Source of the DNA: Chryseobacterium contaminans
Lineage (GTDB): Bacteria > Bacteroidota > Bacteroidia > Flavobacteriales > Weeksellaceae
Assembly (NCBI RefSeq): GCF_001684955.1
Contig: NZ_MAYF01000079.1
Span: forward strand, 1-50,407
Length of the DNA stretch: 50,407 nt
Reading direction: 5' to 3'
The notes beneath the pieces are model-generated. The model saw only the letters and a program-made list of their open reading frames with translations, ran no database searches and was not told the origin of the DNA. Positions 40,555 to 49,900 of the stretch are shown piece by piece (position 1 is the first letter of the stretch; the number at the start of each line of letters is the position of its first letter). The position numbers and the translations under genes were made by a program.

Positions 40555-41331
40555 TTAAAATTTAATTACAGATTTCATTTTTTCGTTTTCTTCCATTACC
40601 AACTCATCGTCAACAAGGATTTTCCCAGAGTGCTCATCAATAATGATTTTCTTTCTCTGAGCAATTTCCATTTGCTTTTGTGGCGGAATAGTGAAGAAAG
40701 ATCCTTTTGGAGCACCTCTCTCTAATCCTACTACAGCAAGACCGTTGATAGAGTTTGTTCTGATTCTGTTATAAGATGCTAATAATCTCTCATCGATTTT
40801 ACCTGCAAACTCTTTAGATTGCTCTAATAAATATTCTTCTTCTTTTTGAGTTTCAGAAATAAGACCTTCTAATTCTTCTTTTTTGAATTTCAGGTGGTTT
40901 TTCAAATCGTTGATCTTTGCGTTCAACTCACTTAAAGTTTCGTTTTTGTGAGCAATTTTAGCTCCAAATTCTTTAATTCTTTTTTCAGCAAGCTGAATTT
41001 CCAGATCCTGGAATTCCATTTCTTTTCCTAATGCTTCAAACTCTTTATTGTTTCTTACATTATCCTGCTGAGATTTGTATTTCTCAATTAAAGTTTTTGC
41101 ATGGTTAATCACTTCATGCTTTGTTTTGATCTGATCTTCCTGATCTTTGATGTCTGCATGAAATTTTTCAGCTCTTTTTTCAAGACCTTCAATCTCTATT
41201 TCAAGATCTTCAACTTCAATTGGCAATTCTCCTCTAGTATTTCGGATTTCATCCAATCTTGAATCAATGATCTGTAAATCGTATAAAGCTCTTAATTTTT
41301 CTTCAACTGAAATATCGTTGGTTTTTGCCAT
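40555..41331 (-). CDS. Coiled-coil protein of the CT398/C4-type zinc-ribbon family, zinc site lost
   Basis: Residues about 20-185 form a long antiparallel coiled coil (GLEKRAEKFHADIKDQEDQI, LEIQLAEKRIKEFGAKIAHK). Residues 195-258 occupy the position of the C-terminal zinc ribbon (SINGLAVVGLERGAPKGSFF, then SGKILVDDEL). In family members this part has four zinc-binding cysteines. Here there is no cysteine in the whole protein, so zinc cannot be bound in that way. The gene starts two bases after the Nif3-like gene, a pairing that is common across bacteria. The role of the family is not settled; a nucleic-acid-related or flagella-related role has been suggested elsewhere. Confidence 0.85.
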   Translation of the reverse strand: MAKTNDISVEEKLRALYDLQIIDSRLDEIRNTRGELPIEVEDLEIEIEGLEKRAEKFHADIKDQEDQIKTKHEVINHAKTLIEKYKSQQDNVRNNKEFEALGKEMEFQDLEIQLAEKRIKEFGAKIAHKNETLSELNAKINDLKNHLKFKKEELEGLISETQKEEEYLLEQSKEFAGKIDERLLASYNRIRTNSINGLAVVGLERGAPKGSFFTIPPQKQMEIAQRKKIIIDEHSGKILVDDELVMEENEKMKSVIKF

Positions 41332-41333
41332 AT

Positions 41334-42431
41334 TTAAATGAAATAATTTACTGGGTTTGTTTTTTCAATAGATTTTGAAATTGCAAATGTACTAAATTTT
41401 TGTGACAAAATTTCAAATAATTGTTGACTTACAAATTGTTCTGATTCATAATGCCCTATATCACAGATCAGCATTTTAGACTCAGCTAAAAAATAATCGT
41501 GATATTTAAGATCTCCGGTAAGGTAAGCATCACATTTTTTGGAAACTGCAGCACGAATTCCGCTTGCTCCGGAACCTCCAAGTACTCCTACTCTTTTAAT
41601 TTTTTTATTATTAAAGGCAGAATGTTTGATGACTTCAAGACCAAATTTTTCTTTTACAAATCTTAAAAAATCCTTTTCATCCATTTCTTCTTCCAGCTCA
41701 CCATACATTCCCAAACCAACATGATGGTTTTTATTGTCAAGACTGTATATCTGATGGGCTACTTCTTCATATGGATGTGCTGTTCTCATTGCACTTACAA
41801 TCTGTCCCTGTTTAAATCCTTCAAAAATCACTGAAATCATATCTTCATCTGCGTTTTCCCTGATATTCTGCTGTCCTGAAAAAGGGTTTGAGCCTTCAAC
41901 AGGCCTGAATGTTCCGTTTCCGTTAACGGTAAAGCTGCATTCGTCATAAAAGCCTATACTTCCGGCTCCGGCCGAGAACATTGCCTCTTTTACCTTTTCT
42001 GAATACTCTTTAGGAACAAAAACAGTAAGTTGTTTCAGGTTATTTTCTTTAGGCTGAAGGATTTTCATATTCTTTAATCCAAGTTGGCTGCAAATGCCAT
42101 GATTTACTCCAAAGAAATCATTATCAAAGGCTGTGTGAATGGCATAAATAGCAATTTTATTTTCTATAGCTTTTAAAACAGCTCTTTCTACATAATTTTT
42201 CCCGGTTAAAGATTTCAGCCCGGAAAAAATGATAGGATGAAAACATACAATCAGGTTACAGTTTCTTTCAATGGCTTCATCCACTACATTTTCCAATGCA
42301 TCATGGCAAACTAAAATTCCGGATACATCACGGTCAGGAACTCCACATAGCAACCCTACATTATCAAAATCTTCTGCTTGTCTGATACTTATTTCTTCCT
42401 CTATCTTTGAAATTACAGCTCTTAACTTCAT
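41334..42431 (-). CDS. Nif3-like dinuclear metal centre protein
   Basis: The two halves of the NIF3 fold hold the metal site: CFHPIIFSGLKSLTG (His65), AIYAIHTAFDND (His99, Asp103), and near the end GDLKYHDYFLAE and CDIGHYESEQF (His and Glu). Between them, residues about 130-235 are the CutA/PII-like insert seen in the longer YqfO class (LKQLTVFVPKEYSEKVKEAM, MRTAHPYEEVAHQIYSLDN). Family proteins form hexameric toroids with two metal ions per subunit; a GTP cyclohydrolase I type 2 label is often given but is doubtful. First gene of a two-gene unit with the coiled-coil protein. Confidence 0.93.
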   Translation of the reverse strand: MKLRAVISKIEEEISIRQAEDFDNVGLLCGVPDRDVSGILVCHDALENVVDEAIERNCNLIVCFHPIIFSGLKSLTGKNYVERAVLKAIENKIAIYAIHTAFDNDFFGVNHGICSQLGLKNMKILQPKENNLKQLTVFVPKEYSEKVKEAMFSAGAGSIGFYDECSFTVNGNGTFRPVEGSNPFSGQQNIRENADEDMISVIFEGFKQGQIVSAMRTAHPYEEVAHQIYSLDNKNHHVGLGMYGELEEEMDEKDFLRFVKEKFGLEVIKHSAFNNKKIKRVGVLGGSGASGIRAAVSKKCDAYLTGDLKYHDYFLAESKMLICDIGHYESEQFVSQQLFEILSQKFSTFAISKSIEKTNPVNYFI

Positions 42432-42503
42432 TCGTCTATATTTACAGTTACAGCGAAGATATTAATTTTAGAAGGATTCAGAAAAAAATTCAACCTAACA
42501 AAA

Positions 42504-42529
42504 AAAACCGGTTGATGAAGACCGGCTTT
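42504..42529 (-). terminator. Terminator of the short secreted protein gene
   Basis: AAACCGGT pairs with ACCGG-TTT around TGATGAAG with one interruption. It lies 26 bases past the stop codon and is A-rich on its left side, a T-run on the minus strand. Confidence 0.72.
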
Positions 42530-42554
42530 AACATGAAAAATAATGCAATGTAAT

Positions 42555-43400
42555 TTAATCTTTAAAAAGTGATACTCTTGTGAAAGAATCAATCTGAACA
42601 CTACAGTTTATGTCTGATTCCATAAAAAGTTCATACCCTCTCCCCGGATCGAGGCTTGCAGGGTCTGCAATGGTATAGAAATAAAAGGTAAGAATATTAC
42701 CTACTCCATTGGACCCACTTGGTACAAGCTGAATAGAGTTAACTTCAAAACCTGAATCAGGGTTTTTGAAAGTGGCTTTTACAGAACCCAAAGAATTTGA
42801 ATTGGGCATAATATTGGCAATCAGTCTCCAGACATGAACCTGGCCATAAATTTCGTTTTCCCTCCACTTATTGGCAGCAGTATAGATATTTGATGTAACT
42901 CCGGGAAACGGAACGGTTGTTTCCGGCCAGCTTGTTGTAGGGCTGGCTGCGAAGATCAATGGAGTGGTATAAATTACCTGTTGTCTTGCTCCATATCCAT
43001 TTCCTGATGCTACTAAACTAAGAGTGGGTTTTACATTTGCGTTTCCAGAATTCACCTTAACGACACCGTCATTACCAGCCTGAGAGGATGTGGGAACAAA
43101 AAGCTGTTTCCAGAGGGAACCATCCCAATACTGGAAATTATTCGTTGTCGTATTAAAAATAAGCGTTCCTGCAGTAAGACTTGCATTTACAACACCTGCA
43201 GGAGGCACCGTTAATGCATTATTATCAGCCAGATATGTATCCCGGTCTGAGTCTGTAAGCCGAGGGATAAGAATACCTTTCTGATGAGAAACAATATCCA
43301 ATACTGTAGCTCCATTGGGAGTGGTAGTATCAATACCAACCTGTCCACATACAAAACCATATATGAACATTGGCACTAACGAAGTTAATATTTTTATCAT
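42555..43400 (-). CDS. Secreted protein with QVGIDT N-terminal module, function unknown
   Basis: Signal peptide MIKILTSLVPMFIYGFVCG is followed at once by QVGIDTTTPNGATVLDI, then KGILIPRLTDSDRDTY and GTLIFNTTTNNFQYWDGSLW. This is the same N-terminal module as in the protein encoded at 16822-17892. The C-terminal 160 residues differ: they include NKWRENEIYGQVHVWRLIAN and GRGYELFMESDINCSVQIDS and look like one beta-rich domain. There is no T9SS sorting domain or lipobox. Single gene with its own terminator. No function can be assigned. Confidence 0.65.
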   Translation of the reverse strand: MIKILTSLVPMFIYGFVCGQVGIDTTTPNGATVLDIVSHQKGILIPRLTDSDRDTYLADNNALTVPPAGVVNASLTAGTLIFNTTTNNFQYWDGSLWKQLFVPTSSQAGNDGVVKVNSGNANVKPTLSLVASGNGYGARQQVIYTTPLIFAASPTTSWPETTVPFPGVTSNIYTAANKWRENEIYGQVHVWRLIANIMPNSNSLGSVKATFKNPDSGFEVNSIQLVPSGSNGVGNILTFYFYTIADPASLDPGRGYELFMESDINCSVQIDSFTRVSLFKD

Positions 43401-43650
43401 GATCGTAGGTTTTGTAGAATAAAATTACAAAGTAAAATCAAAAACATGTTAAAAAATAAATTTTTATTTCTCATATTTTATTCGTATTTTATTACATACA
43501 ATACACTGATAAACAGATTTTTAAATACAAATAATTCACATTTTAATGACGAAAATAAATTTAACATTTATAAGATTCTTTTAACAATCATATCTTTACA
43601 CACTACTTGATATAAATTATTAACTTCGCCGTGAAATAAACCCATTAAAA

Positions 43651-44478
43651 ATGGAAAGAGAACACAACCTTGTTCCAGAGGACACTTTATGGAAAAGATA
43701 CCTTTACCGAATCATTTACCGCTCAGATACCAGACTCGGAAAACTTTTCGATATTACTTTACTCTCTTTAATTCTCGTGAGTACAGCCATTATTATGATG
43801 GAAAGCGTGCCTCAGCTTGACAAAAGGTTTCATTATACATTCCTGATTCTCGAATGGATTATCTCTATTTTTTTTACAGCAGAATATTCTATGCGGATTG
43901 CTGTGGTAAAAAATAAAAGGAATTACATCTTCAGTTTCTTCGGAATTATAGATTTTCTCGCTCTGGTTCCATTTTACCTTAGTTTTTTCTTTCCTGTAAC
44001 CAAATATTTCCTGATCTTCAGAATGCTCAGAATGTTAAGAATCTTCAGGATCTTTAATTTACTGGATTTCATGAATGATGGCTATCTTATTGTAAGGGCT
44101 CTTAAAAACAGCTCTAGAAAGATTTATATATTCCTTTTGTTCCTGATTATATTTTCAGTGATTGTAGGTTCTCTTATGTTCATGGTGGAAGGTGGCCGAC
44201 AGGGGTTTGAAACTATCCCACAATCTATTTACTGGGCCGTAGTAACAGTAACTACCGTAGGATATGGAGACGTCTCTCCTATTACCCCGATGGGAAAATT
44301 TTTCGCAGTTGTGCTGATGCTTGCCGGTTATTCGATTATTGCTGTTCCTACAGGAATTGTAACAGCGGAAATGCGAAACAAAAGACAGAACCTTGAAAAG
44401 GTATGCGACCGTTGTGGTAATGAAGATATTGATGATGATGCAAGATACTGTAAGCAGTGTGGCAAGAAATTAGCTTGA
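43651..44478 (+). CDS. Voltage-gated K+ channel-like ion transporter with C-terminal zinc ribbon
   Basis: This is a six-helix Kv-type subunit. S1-S3 lie within residues 33-110. S4 is FRMLRMLRIFRIF with Arg124, 127, 130 and 133 at every third place, the voltage sensor. The pore helix and selectivity filter are SIYWAVVTVTTVGYGDVSP with the K+ signature TVGYGD at 202-207, followed by S6 (FFAVVLMLAGYSIIAVPTGI). After a basic helix, residues 252-270 carry Cys252, Cys255, Cys267 and Cys270, a CxxC-x11-CxxC zinc ribbon. This cytoplasmic domain may control tetramer assembly or sense metal or redox state; that is inference. A 52-residue membrane protein gene follows after 43 bases. Confidence 0.92.
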   Translation: MEREHNLVPEDTLWKRYLYRIIYRSDTRLGKLFDITLLSLILVSTAIIMMESVPQLDKRFHYTFLILEWIISIFFTAEYSMRIAVVKNKRNYIFSFFGIIDFLALVPFYLSFFFPVTKYFLIFRMLRMLRIFRIFNLLDFMNDGYLIVRALKNSSRKIYIFLLFLIIFSVIVGSLMFMVEGGRQGFETIPQSIYWAVVTVTTVGYGDVSPITPMGKFFAVVLMLAGYSIIAVPTGIVTAEMRNKRQNLEKVCDRCGNEDIDDDARYCKQCGKKLA

Positions 44479-44521
44479 TCTTGGATATTAGTTTAATCTA
44501 TTCACCAAATACCACAAAGTC

Positions 44522-44680
44522 ATGGAACCAAAAAAGAAAAACAAACCGAATAGTTTAGTAATTATTCTTTTTGCATTAATCGTGCTAATGATTATTATTT
44601 ACTTTATCCTCGTCATGTTCTTCCCAACTGTTTTTGACCTGATGAATACAGGAGATATACAGCCAGTACCTGACAAATAA
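44522..44680 (+). CDS. 52-residue single-span membrane protein next to the K+ channel
   Basis: ATG 44522 to TAA 44680 encodes 52 residues: a basic head MEPKKKNKPNS, one hydrophobic helix of about 28 residues (from LVIILFALIVLMIIIYFILV), then FFPTVFDLMNTGDIQPVPDK. The composition, a K-rich cytoplasmic head and acidic tail, fits a real type II or tail-anchored micro-protein. It lies 43 bases after the channel gene on the same strand, and the next hairpin on this strand comes after it, so the two are likely one transcript. I do not recognise the family. A role as channel accessory subunit is speculation. Confidence 0.6.
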   Translation: MEPKKKNKPNSLVIILFALIVLMIIIYFILVMFFPTVFDLMNTGDIQPVPDK

Positions 44681-44692
44681 TGAGTAATAAGT
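44680..44692. repeat. Single inverted copy of the 14-bp repeat unit
   Basis: ATGAGTAATAAGT is the reverse complement of 13 of the 14 bases of the unit repeated at 36431-36472. It begins on the last base of the small membrane protein stop codon. Confidence 0.5.
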
Positions 44693-44710
44693 GGCAGATC
44701 ATTTAAAAAT

Positions 44711-44743
44711 AAAAAGATGAGCGAAAATTTCGCTCATCTTTTT
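44711..44743 (+). terminator. Terminator of the K+ channel unit
   Basis: AAAAAGATGAGCGAAA at 44711-44726 and TTTCGCTCATCTTTTT at 44728-44743 are perfect reverse complements; a T-run follows. Confidence 0.9.
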
Positions 44744-44790
44744 TTAATATGTAGGATTTTAATACTGTAAAGCAGCCATTCATAAAAATA

Positions 44791-44820
44791 AAAAAGGCCA
44801 ACCTAACGGTTCGCCTTTTT
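44791..44820 (-). terminator. Terminator of the 653-residue T9SS protein gene
   Basis: AAAAAGGC-AACC (44791-44803) pairs with GGTT-GCCTTTTT (44808-44820), with one C/C mismatch and a TAAC loop, 16 bases past the stop codon. Confidence 0.85.
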
Positions 44821-44836
44821 CTGTTCATAACATTAA

Positions 44837-46798
44837 TTATTTTTTAATTGCTTTCACGGTTTGTTGAGTACCGTCTTTCATATTCAAGACCACAACATAC
44901 AGACCTTGTTTCAAATCTCCTAAATGAAGAGTGGAAGAAGGGCTTTCAATTGTTTTCACCAGCCTGCCTGAAATATCCATAACAGAAACTGATTTTACCT
45001 GATCTGCTTTTGCAATATTCAGTACATCTGCAAATGGGTTTGGATACACTCTAATTTCATTCTTAGATTTAGATACCTCTGAAGTACCCAGTGTTTCTTT
45101 ATTAATGGTAAGAGTAAATGCTCCCTCTAAATAATCTGTATAGCCACTATAATGTCCTACATTTACATAGTAGGTCGTTCCTGCAACGGTTGGCACCGAG
45201 ATTTGTTCTACACTACCCGCTCCATTACTATCAACAGCGCTCTCACATACCAAACTATCACAAGCACCACTAAACACTCCTATCTGCGCATCAAAATTAC
45301 TTCCTGCTGGCATTGATACCTTAATATTGTGAGTAGTGCCATCTCCTATAAATTTAAACCAAGTTCCGTCATTCATACTATTAGAGCAAGTTTCAAGAAA
45401 TCCGCTATTATTAGTGGCTCCTGCTGCATCTGATTGTGTGTATGTATAAGGGAATGATGAAGCAAGCAATGCTCCTGAGCAATCATCATTTATTGGCGTT
45501 GGCGGAAGTGTTCCTATACAGATATCAAAGCTCTGAGCTTCCCCTGTTCCTCCATCAGTATATACTCTTATATAATAGGTTGCCCCTACTGTAAGCCCAG
45601 AAATCACCTTAAGATCATCATAATCTGAGCACTCAACATTTGCCAGTGTAGAACAATCGCCACTTAAAACCTGGAACTGAAGTGAATAACTTTCTTCAGA
45701 TCCTATAGAAATCATATTACTCAATGAAACTACATGAGATGTGGAAGTTGCAGTAAACTTATACCATACATCATCATCTGCTTCCCCAGAACAAGGATCT
45801 ACAGCCACACCCGAATCAGTGGCTCCAAAGGTATGTCCAAATGTTTTAGTTCCACAATTCATATCCGGATTTACGGTTAATATAGCAGCCGTTGCACATT
45901 CATCGTTCAAAGGAGATGAGAGTGTTGTTGAAAATTTTGTTTCAGTACAGCCTAAAGATTCTCCTCCTGCTCCCACTGCTGTCACTCTTACATAATAAGT
46001 GGTATCTAAAGAAAGAGGAGATGATGGAGTAAAACTTGTTGTAGTTACCGTTTGCTGATTTACAATATTAGACCCGCCCGGAGTAGTTCCTATAGATATT
46101 TTATAGCTTGTAGCTCCAGGTGATGGATACCAGCTAATATCAGGTGATAATGGAATCATAACCGCATTATTAGCCGGTGACATTACAGAAGTACAGGCTG
46201 GTATGACGCTAGCTGTTAATCCCATAAAACTTACAACTGATCTATAGTCAAATAAACTGCCATACCCAGGATCTGATGGATCAATATCCGAAAAGCCTAT
46301 AATCCCAATAGAGCTTTTAGGTACATTATTAAGATGATGTACATAAAATACACGGTCATCATCGTAAGCCGGGTTATTTTCATCAACCGCAATCACCAGG
46401 TTCTGAGTATTGTTATAAGGAAAAGGAGTAGTAAAAGTAAGTTCTACCATTCCGTTTACATTATTAACTGTACCAGCATATACCTCTGTAAGATCCGAAG
46501 CAGGAATCCAATCAGTATCAGATGTAAATTCAGTTTTAGAAGTATGTCCCAGATAAACCACCCAGTCTGATGAATTTGTTATATCTCCAGCAGGATCAAG
46601 ATAAAATTTGAGACCTGTAATATTTCCTGCAGCATTAGCATTGATTTCCTGTTTTGTAAATATTTGTTGAGAATAGGAATATTCCCAATAGCTGTCGACT
46701 GGAACTTTTCCAACCATAGTGCTTCCTTCACCTAAGGTAATTTGAGCACTTAGAAACATACTTACCATTAGTAAGCACAAGAGTAAGATTTTCTTCAT
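44837..46798 (-). CDS. T9SS type A secreted protein with fibronectin III and PPC-like domains
   Basis: I start at the ATG giving MKKILLLCLLMVSMFLSAQ, a clear signal peptide; the in-frame TTG two codons earlier is unlikely. Residues about 20-195 form a beta domain (VPVDSYWEYSYSQQIFTKQE, VELTFTTPFPYNNTQNLVIA). A fibronectin type III domain follows (PDISWYPSPGATSYKISIGT, LDTTYYVRVTAVG). Then come two pre-peptidase-C-like domains, NDECATAAILT with DDVWYKFTATSTSHVVSLS, and NDDCSGALLASS with DGTWFKFIGDGTTHNIKVS. The end, VYPNPFADVLNIAKADQVKS to QTVKAIKK, is a type A T9SS sorting domain. No catalytic motif is seen, so it may be an adhesin or binding protein. A paralogous sorting domain is present on the next gene. 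Confidence 0.88.
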   Translation of the reverse strand: MKKILLLCLLMVSMFLSAQITLGEGSTMVGKVPVDSYWEYSYSQQIFTKQEINANAAGNITGLKFYLDPAGDITNSSDWVVYLGHTSKTEFTSDTDWIPASDLTEVYAGTVNNVNGMVELTFTTPFPYNNTQNLVIAVDENNPAYDDDRVFYVHHLNNVPKSSIGIIGFSDIDPSDPGYGSLFDYRSVVSFMGLTASVIPACTSVMSPANNAVMIPLSPDISWYPSPGATSYKISIGTTPGGSNIVNQQTVTTTSFTPSSPLSLDTTYYVRVTAVGAGGESLGCTETKFSTTLSSPLNDECATAAILTVNPDMNCGTKTFGHTFGATDSGVAVDPCSGEADDDVWYKFTATSTSHVVSLSNMISIGSEESYSLQFQVLSGDCSTLANVECSDYDDLKVISGLTVGATYYIRVYTDGGTGEAQSFDICIGTLPPTPINDDCSGALLASSFPYTYTQSDAAGATNNSGFLETCSNSMNDGTWFKFIGDGTTHNIKVSMPAGSNFDAQIGVFSGACDSLVCESAVDSNGAGSVEQISVPTVAGTTYYVNVGHYSGYTDYLEGAFTLTINKETLGTSEVSKSKNEIRVYPNPFADVLNIAKADQVKSVSVMDISGRLVKTIESPSSTLHLGDLKQGLYVVVLNMKDGTQQTVKAIKK

Positions 46799-46874
46799 AT
46801 ACAATTTTTTAAGGTGTTAATATATTTACCAAATTAACAATAATTTCAATACAACATTAAAAAAATATTAAAAA

Positions 46875-46902
46875 AAAGCAGCAACTATTAAGTTACTGCT
46901 TT
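46875..46902 (-). terminator. Terminator of the 1060-residue T9SS protein gene
   Basis: AAAGCAG-AACT (46875-46886) pairs with AGTT-CTGCTTT (46891-46902) with one C/A mismatch and an ATTA loop; an A-run lies on its left. Confidence 0.82.
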
Positions 46903-46923
46903 AAATTATTATATTAATCGGTT

Positions 46924-49900
46924 TTATCTCTTAATAACTTTAACGGTTTGTTTAGTACCATCTTTCATATGAAGAACTACTAAATACATCCCTTGTTTAA
47001 GGTCTGCTAATTGAAGTACAGCAGAAGGACTTTCAATTACTTTTACTATTCTTCCTGCCCCATCAATAATCTGAAGAGTTTTCACTTTAGAAATGTCCGC
47101 AATATTAAGTACGTCAGAGAATGGATTAGGATATACTTTGATGTCATTCTTAGTATTTGCTACTTCAGAAGTAGAAAGATTTCCCAGCTGATACGTAAAA
47201 TCATCAATTAACAGACTATACGCAGCTGAACCGGTATGTTTAAATACAAGCTTAGTAACTCCTGCAGGAACACCAGTTATATTTAATGAATAATTATCTA
47301 ACACCGAAGTACTTGTTGCCGTATATGTACCTAATACAACAAAGCTGGAAGTACTAGCCGGATCTGCTAAATAACCAATCTGAACAGTTCCGTTAGCATT
47401 AGAATTAGCTCTTCCTTTGAAACTAATCATTGCATTGTTGCTATCTAAGCCTACTAAGTCCGGAGTAGATACCATGCCTATACTTGTTCCACTAGTATAA
47501 ATATATAAGGCATTAGATGCACTTGCCACAGTTCCCGAATAGCTGATTACTTTTGCATAACCAAGATTGGAACCTATGCTTGTCCAACATGGAGGAAGAC
47601 TATCAACAGGAGTATTATCAAAATTTTGTGAATAGGTCTGTACCGGAACACAGTTTGTAGCGAATATCTTCACTGGTGTCCAGACACTCTTATCAGTAGG
47701 GCTACATGAAGATCTCACCCACAGATAATAAGTGGTACCCGACAATAAATTAGATAAAGACGCTGAAGTACCTGTACTGGTTCCCGAAGGAGCAGTAGAA
47801 GCATTAGGAGTAAGATTAGTTGTAGAATAATAATATTCATATCCGTTTCCAGGCACAAGTGAAGGCGCTGTCCAAGAAATATTAGCTTCAGTTGCGGTAA
47901 TAGCAGAAACAGTAACCCCTGAAGGCTCAAAACAAGTTGGCGTAATATCTATATTAATATCATCAATATAAATTTGATTCATATCCGCAGCAGAATAAGC
48001 CTGGAAGCCGAAATAATAAACCCCTGATGCAGATGGAGTAAAGTCTGTAAAGGTACTTGTAGGAACTCCATTGGTGGTAATATTTGAATGATCCGCTATT
48101 GTATTTGTCATTTCTGCAGCCGTTGCTGAAGATCCGTACGCAACTTTTACTTTTTCTGGGTAAACAACTCCTGATGAATTGGCATATTTATATTTAATTC
48201 TGTAGCTGACTCCTGCAGTAAGGTTAAGTCCCTGTGTAAAGAACCATGTGTTCGCTGCATTAGAAGAGTTATATGGATAATTAAGCACCTTACCTGTAAA
48301 CCCTGTTGGTGCAGAAGCAGTCTTCCATACATTTCCATTACCACTGTTAATTACAGATGTACACATTGGCAAGGCTGGAGTCGTAACATTATCAAAATCT
48401 AAAGTATATGGCAAAGTAGTAGAGGTACAAACAGTCTGGAATGATCTCACTGTACATGCAGTAGCAGGTCCTGCTGTTGTTGCTGTATATGCTGTCACAG
48501 AATAATAATAAGTGGAGGAATTATTTAAAGAATTTGCTAATGTGTAAGAATTATTAGTTCCTCCTGTAATATCGGTATCAAGAACATCATTACCTCCCGA
48601 AGTTGTTCCTATTTTTAATTTGTAACCAGTAGCACCATTAATTACATTCCATGCTATTGTAGGTGTAGTACTTACACCACTTGCGTTTGATGCAGGAGCT
48701 GTTACAGTAGGACAAAGTCCCAGTGTTGTAAAATTGGCAGAACTGGACCAGGCTCCTTTATCTGTTCCATTACAGTTTGATCTTACCCAATAATAATACT
48801 GAGTTAAAGGAGTTAACCCTGATAAATTTACCGTAGTCACTCCTGCCCCTACAGAACCTGAAGGTGAAGCAGTAAGAGCCGGAGTAGTAGATGAAGTGGA
48901 ATAATAATATTCATAACCACTGCCCGGAGCCGTAGCAGGAGCTGTCCAGCTAATCGTTGAAGTTTCAGGAGTTATTGCGGAAGAAGCAAGACCGGTAACA
49001 ATACTTGAGCAAGTAAGAGCTGTTGTAAAAGATCCTGTTGTTGTATATCCACTTCCTGTTCCTGCCAAATTCGGAATATGAGAATAGATAGATTGTGCAG
49101 TACCATTTAATGCCTGAACCTGAACCTGATAGGTTGTATTTGCCTGCAATCCTGTAAGTGAAACAGAATTAGCAGAAACCGGATTCCCACTATAGTTGGT
49201 CCAATCACAGCTTCCAGGAGTTCTATACTGAACGTTATAAGCTGTTGCACCAGCTGGGGCTGTCCAGCTTAAAGTAGCACCGTTATTAGTCACTGCAGTA
49301 GTAGCAGCAAAAGTTCTTACCGGAAGTAATGTTCCTGGAGTCCATGAATACTGCAGCCCTGCCGGGATTTTAATATTAGCATTTGTTCCGCTGGAAAAAG
49401 TCAATGTACTGTTATTAGCACTAGCTGTAACTGCTTTAGACCAGTCACATGTACTTCCAGTTGGTACATTTCCAATCGTCAATGAACTTACATTAGTTGC
49501 AAAAGCATTACTGTTTCCTCTAATCCCTACCTGTGGACTTCCGGACGTACTTGTTCCTGGATCAGTACAGTCTCCATAGATAATCTTTATTTCGCCGGTA
49601 GCATATACTAACCGGATTTGAAAATTAAGTCTTTCGGTAGATCTGTTACTGTAATTGGCGTGATCCTGCCACTGCACTACAAACTCAGTCCCTAAATCTT
49701 CATATCTGACTTCGTGATTTCCTGGCGGTAAAGCTTCTGACGCTGAAAAACCACCGTCCTGCCCAAAAGCAGAAATTGCCCCTGTAGTTGATCCGACAGT
49801 TGATAACGGGGTATAGTTTGAACCTGAAGGAGCAGCTCCAAAAGTTATGTAACCATTTGCACTCACATAGCACGTCGTCATTGCTACACCTCCAAAATTA

